The notes beneath the pieces were generated by a model. The model was given only the letters and a program-made list of their open reading frames with translations, ran no database searches and was not told where the DNA came from. A program made the translations under genes and the position numbers. Positions 41,001 to 41,066 of a stretch of DNA of 41,066 nucleotides are shown here, piece by piece (the stretch's first letter is position 1; every line of letters begins with the position of its first letter). This DNA is from Clostridia bacterium (lineage in GTDB: Bacteria; Bacillota; Clostridia; Christensenellales; Aristaeellaceae), in the NCBI GenBank assembly GCA_017412715.1, contig JAFPWU010000027.1:1-41066 (forward strand), in the 5' to 3' direction.

Positions 41001-41066
41001 CCTCCGTGCAGCGGCTCTCCTATGACAGCTTTGGGAATGTCACGGAGGAACGCTATTTCGGAACCG
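38027..41066 (+). CDS. Giant exported tandem-repeat protein (partial, 3' end off the window)
   Basis: An open frame of 1013 codons reaches the right edge with no stop. Residues 1-22 are a signal peptide (KLIGWIIFLCVMFLCCSACA-E), with AxA-type cleavage more likely than a lipobox. The rest is built of some two dozen repeats of about 36 residues: a GYA-like start, a YxxxG turn, then YYDxEGNP. It recalls YD or Rhs-type repeats but is not a clear match to either; extended beta structure is likely. From 39374 a 1053-bp block is repeated in register from 40427. AAGGAGGA precedes the ATG at 38027; an earlier ATG at 38022 reads only three codons. No function is assigned; adhesion or wall-surface roles fit. 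Confidence 0.85.
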   Translation, partial: MLKKKLIGWIIFLCVMFLCCSACAEISTNLRKETTYTRNNKILTQSFVDSEGNTVMAEDLGYATLVNTYTSGNKLVQTEYLDAAGNPVNNAYGFSVRRLTYAMKKIRLEEFLDTEGNPAPGPQGYARCETDWEQGKKHIETRYYDPEGNLFRSSSLFARRTTVYSDDEKLKWSQPLSDTWYDADGNMMRGPDGYARVEYEYVPGTRRVSKTTYLDEAGNLYYNRKVGYAILERTNKDGLFIRDSYYGADGNLCAGPKGYAYVELKYGNERKPIEEKYFDVKGNPYKMPGGYYMLTRKYALKSRIAEEAYFDADGSPCLSSEGVHAIRTTYRKDGKITQRFYAGLDDKFMMHPTLGYAYYVNDYTGKTLTKTTYYDASRKVVDCAAGYAVYLFSRDANRAPSGASYLHADGSPAVGPEGYSRVVYTSDKNKNILTEVFYDTEGNPTTNEDGVYEARYTWNGTLQTSASFFENGQPASNLNGVHEIRWQYNGDGKITSTSYLGPDGNPVMGEDGFSVQVTEYLASGKPAAVRYYDEAGRLILTPGEEFAYQLTEYNEEGDAYTVSSYGTDDRLMIVGGYAAQVCELDEDGRVIRTSWLDENEDPIANAKGIGSTENEYNDEGQIVSITYRDLEGNLMLTGDGYAILLRGYDQYGNVNEESYLDTDRSPVLRKGGYASIHRIYAAKGRLMEVTYFGTSGEKVLIPAGYAREVRTLDEHGNISSVTYLDTQNQRIANSDGYAEIRRVYNAKKKVIHEEWYDAEGRPTHIKGDEYFQVDRAYDEAGNVVAEIYRDASGNPMPDKNGVFEARSVWENKLRLSIAYFREDQPALDANGVHSIRYEYNENRKQTLLSRFDVNGAPVMGKDGYSVKATEYLSNGKTAAVRYYDEAGRLVLTPGKEFAYQLTEYNKDGTGYTVSNYDTENKRLMLGGYAVKVCEIDENGRATKTSWLDDQLQPVTVNTFGFIENTYHEDGQIASETYRDLDGNLMNHSDGYASVQRLSYDSFGNVTEERYFGT
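39374..41066 (+). repeat. 1053-bp tandem duplication within the repeat protein gene
   Basis: Block one (39374-40426) and block two (from 40427) align without gaps over the visible part: GVYEARY with GVFEARS, TEYLASGK with TEYLSNGK, EFAYQLTEYNEEG with EFAYQLTEYNKDG, and TYRDLEGNL with TYRDLDGNL. Confidence 0.85.

Overview
The window looks like the chromosome of a GC-rich, Gram-positive anaerobe of the Clostridia. I infer this from the Firmicutes-type gene order and families (an L7Ae-like K-turn protein next to rpsL, long-form HPF, DegV, a nupNOPQ-type nucleoside transporter, a LoaP-type NusG paralog), strong AGGAGG ribosome sites, TTGACA/TATAAT promoters and one promoter matching the sigma-H consensus. 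A gut or rumen Christensenellales/Oscillospirales-like lineage would fit, but no 16S or other decisive marker is present. No rRNA, tRNA, CRISPR array, integrase or complete insertion sequence was seen.

Positions 1 to about 20.0 kb are almost entirely on the minus strand. From the left: the start of the str ribosomal operon (partial rpsL, L7Ae-like gene) with its own promoter; miaA and metY; a secreted protein with a very long Thr-Pro-Thr-Ala linker and three SdrD-B-like domains; a membrane-anchored Ala/Glu coiled-coil protein with an OB-like C-terminus; a five-gene operon in which a NusG/LoaP-like antiterminator precedes a carbohydrate ABC transporter (ATPase, two permeases, binding lipoprotein); degV with a small peptidoglycan-binding protein; and a purine salvage operon (xpt, BMP binding protein, ATPase, two permeases) whose xpt leader may hide its ribosome site in a hairpin.

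At about 20.0-20.3 kb a divergent control region with CGAAC boxes resembling PurR sites separates xpt from a plus-strand pair: a small membrane protein (Sm_multidrug_ex type, ELRGALP motif) and a DUF368 protein, the family that includes the polyprenyl-phosphate translocase PopT. A 176-bp inverted-repeat element and a cysteine-rich mini-protein follow. An apparently lower-GC minus-strand pair (SGNH-like protein plus MBOAT acyltransferase) probably O-acylates an exported glycan.

From 25 kb rightward most genes are on the plus strand: an SH3/NlpC-P60 wall hydrolase, an N-acetylhexosamine 1-kinase (nahK-like), hpf on the minus strand with a sigma-H-type promoter, and then the most unusual locus. 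This is an apparent operon of a 1768-residue protein with a C-terminal actin/Hsp70-fold ATPase domain and a possible tubulin-like N-terminus, a SpoU-type RNA methyltransferase, and a protein without a signal peptide that joins a ParB-like segment to a BMP-type nucleoside-binding domain. A metallophosphoesterase with an altered first metal motif and a giant exported repeat protein running off the right edge complete the window. Several intergenic gaps carry a REP-like palindromic repeat family.
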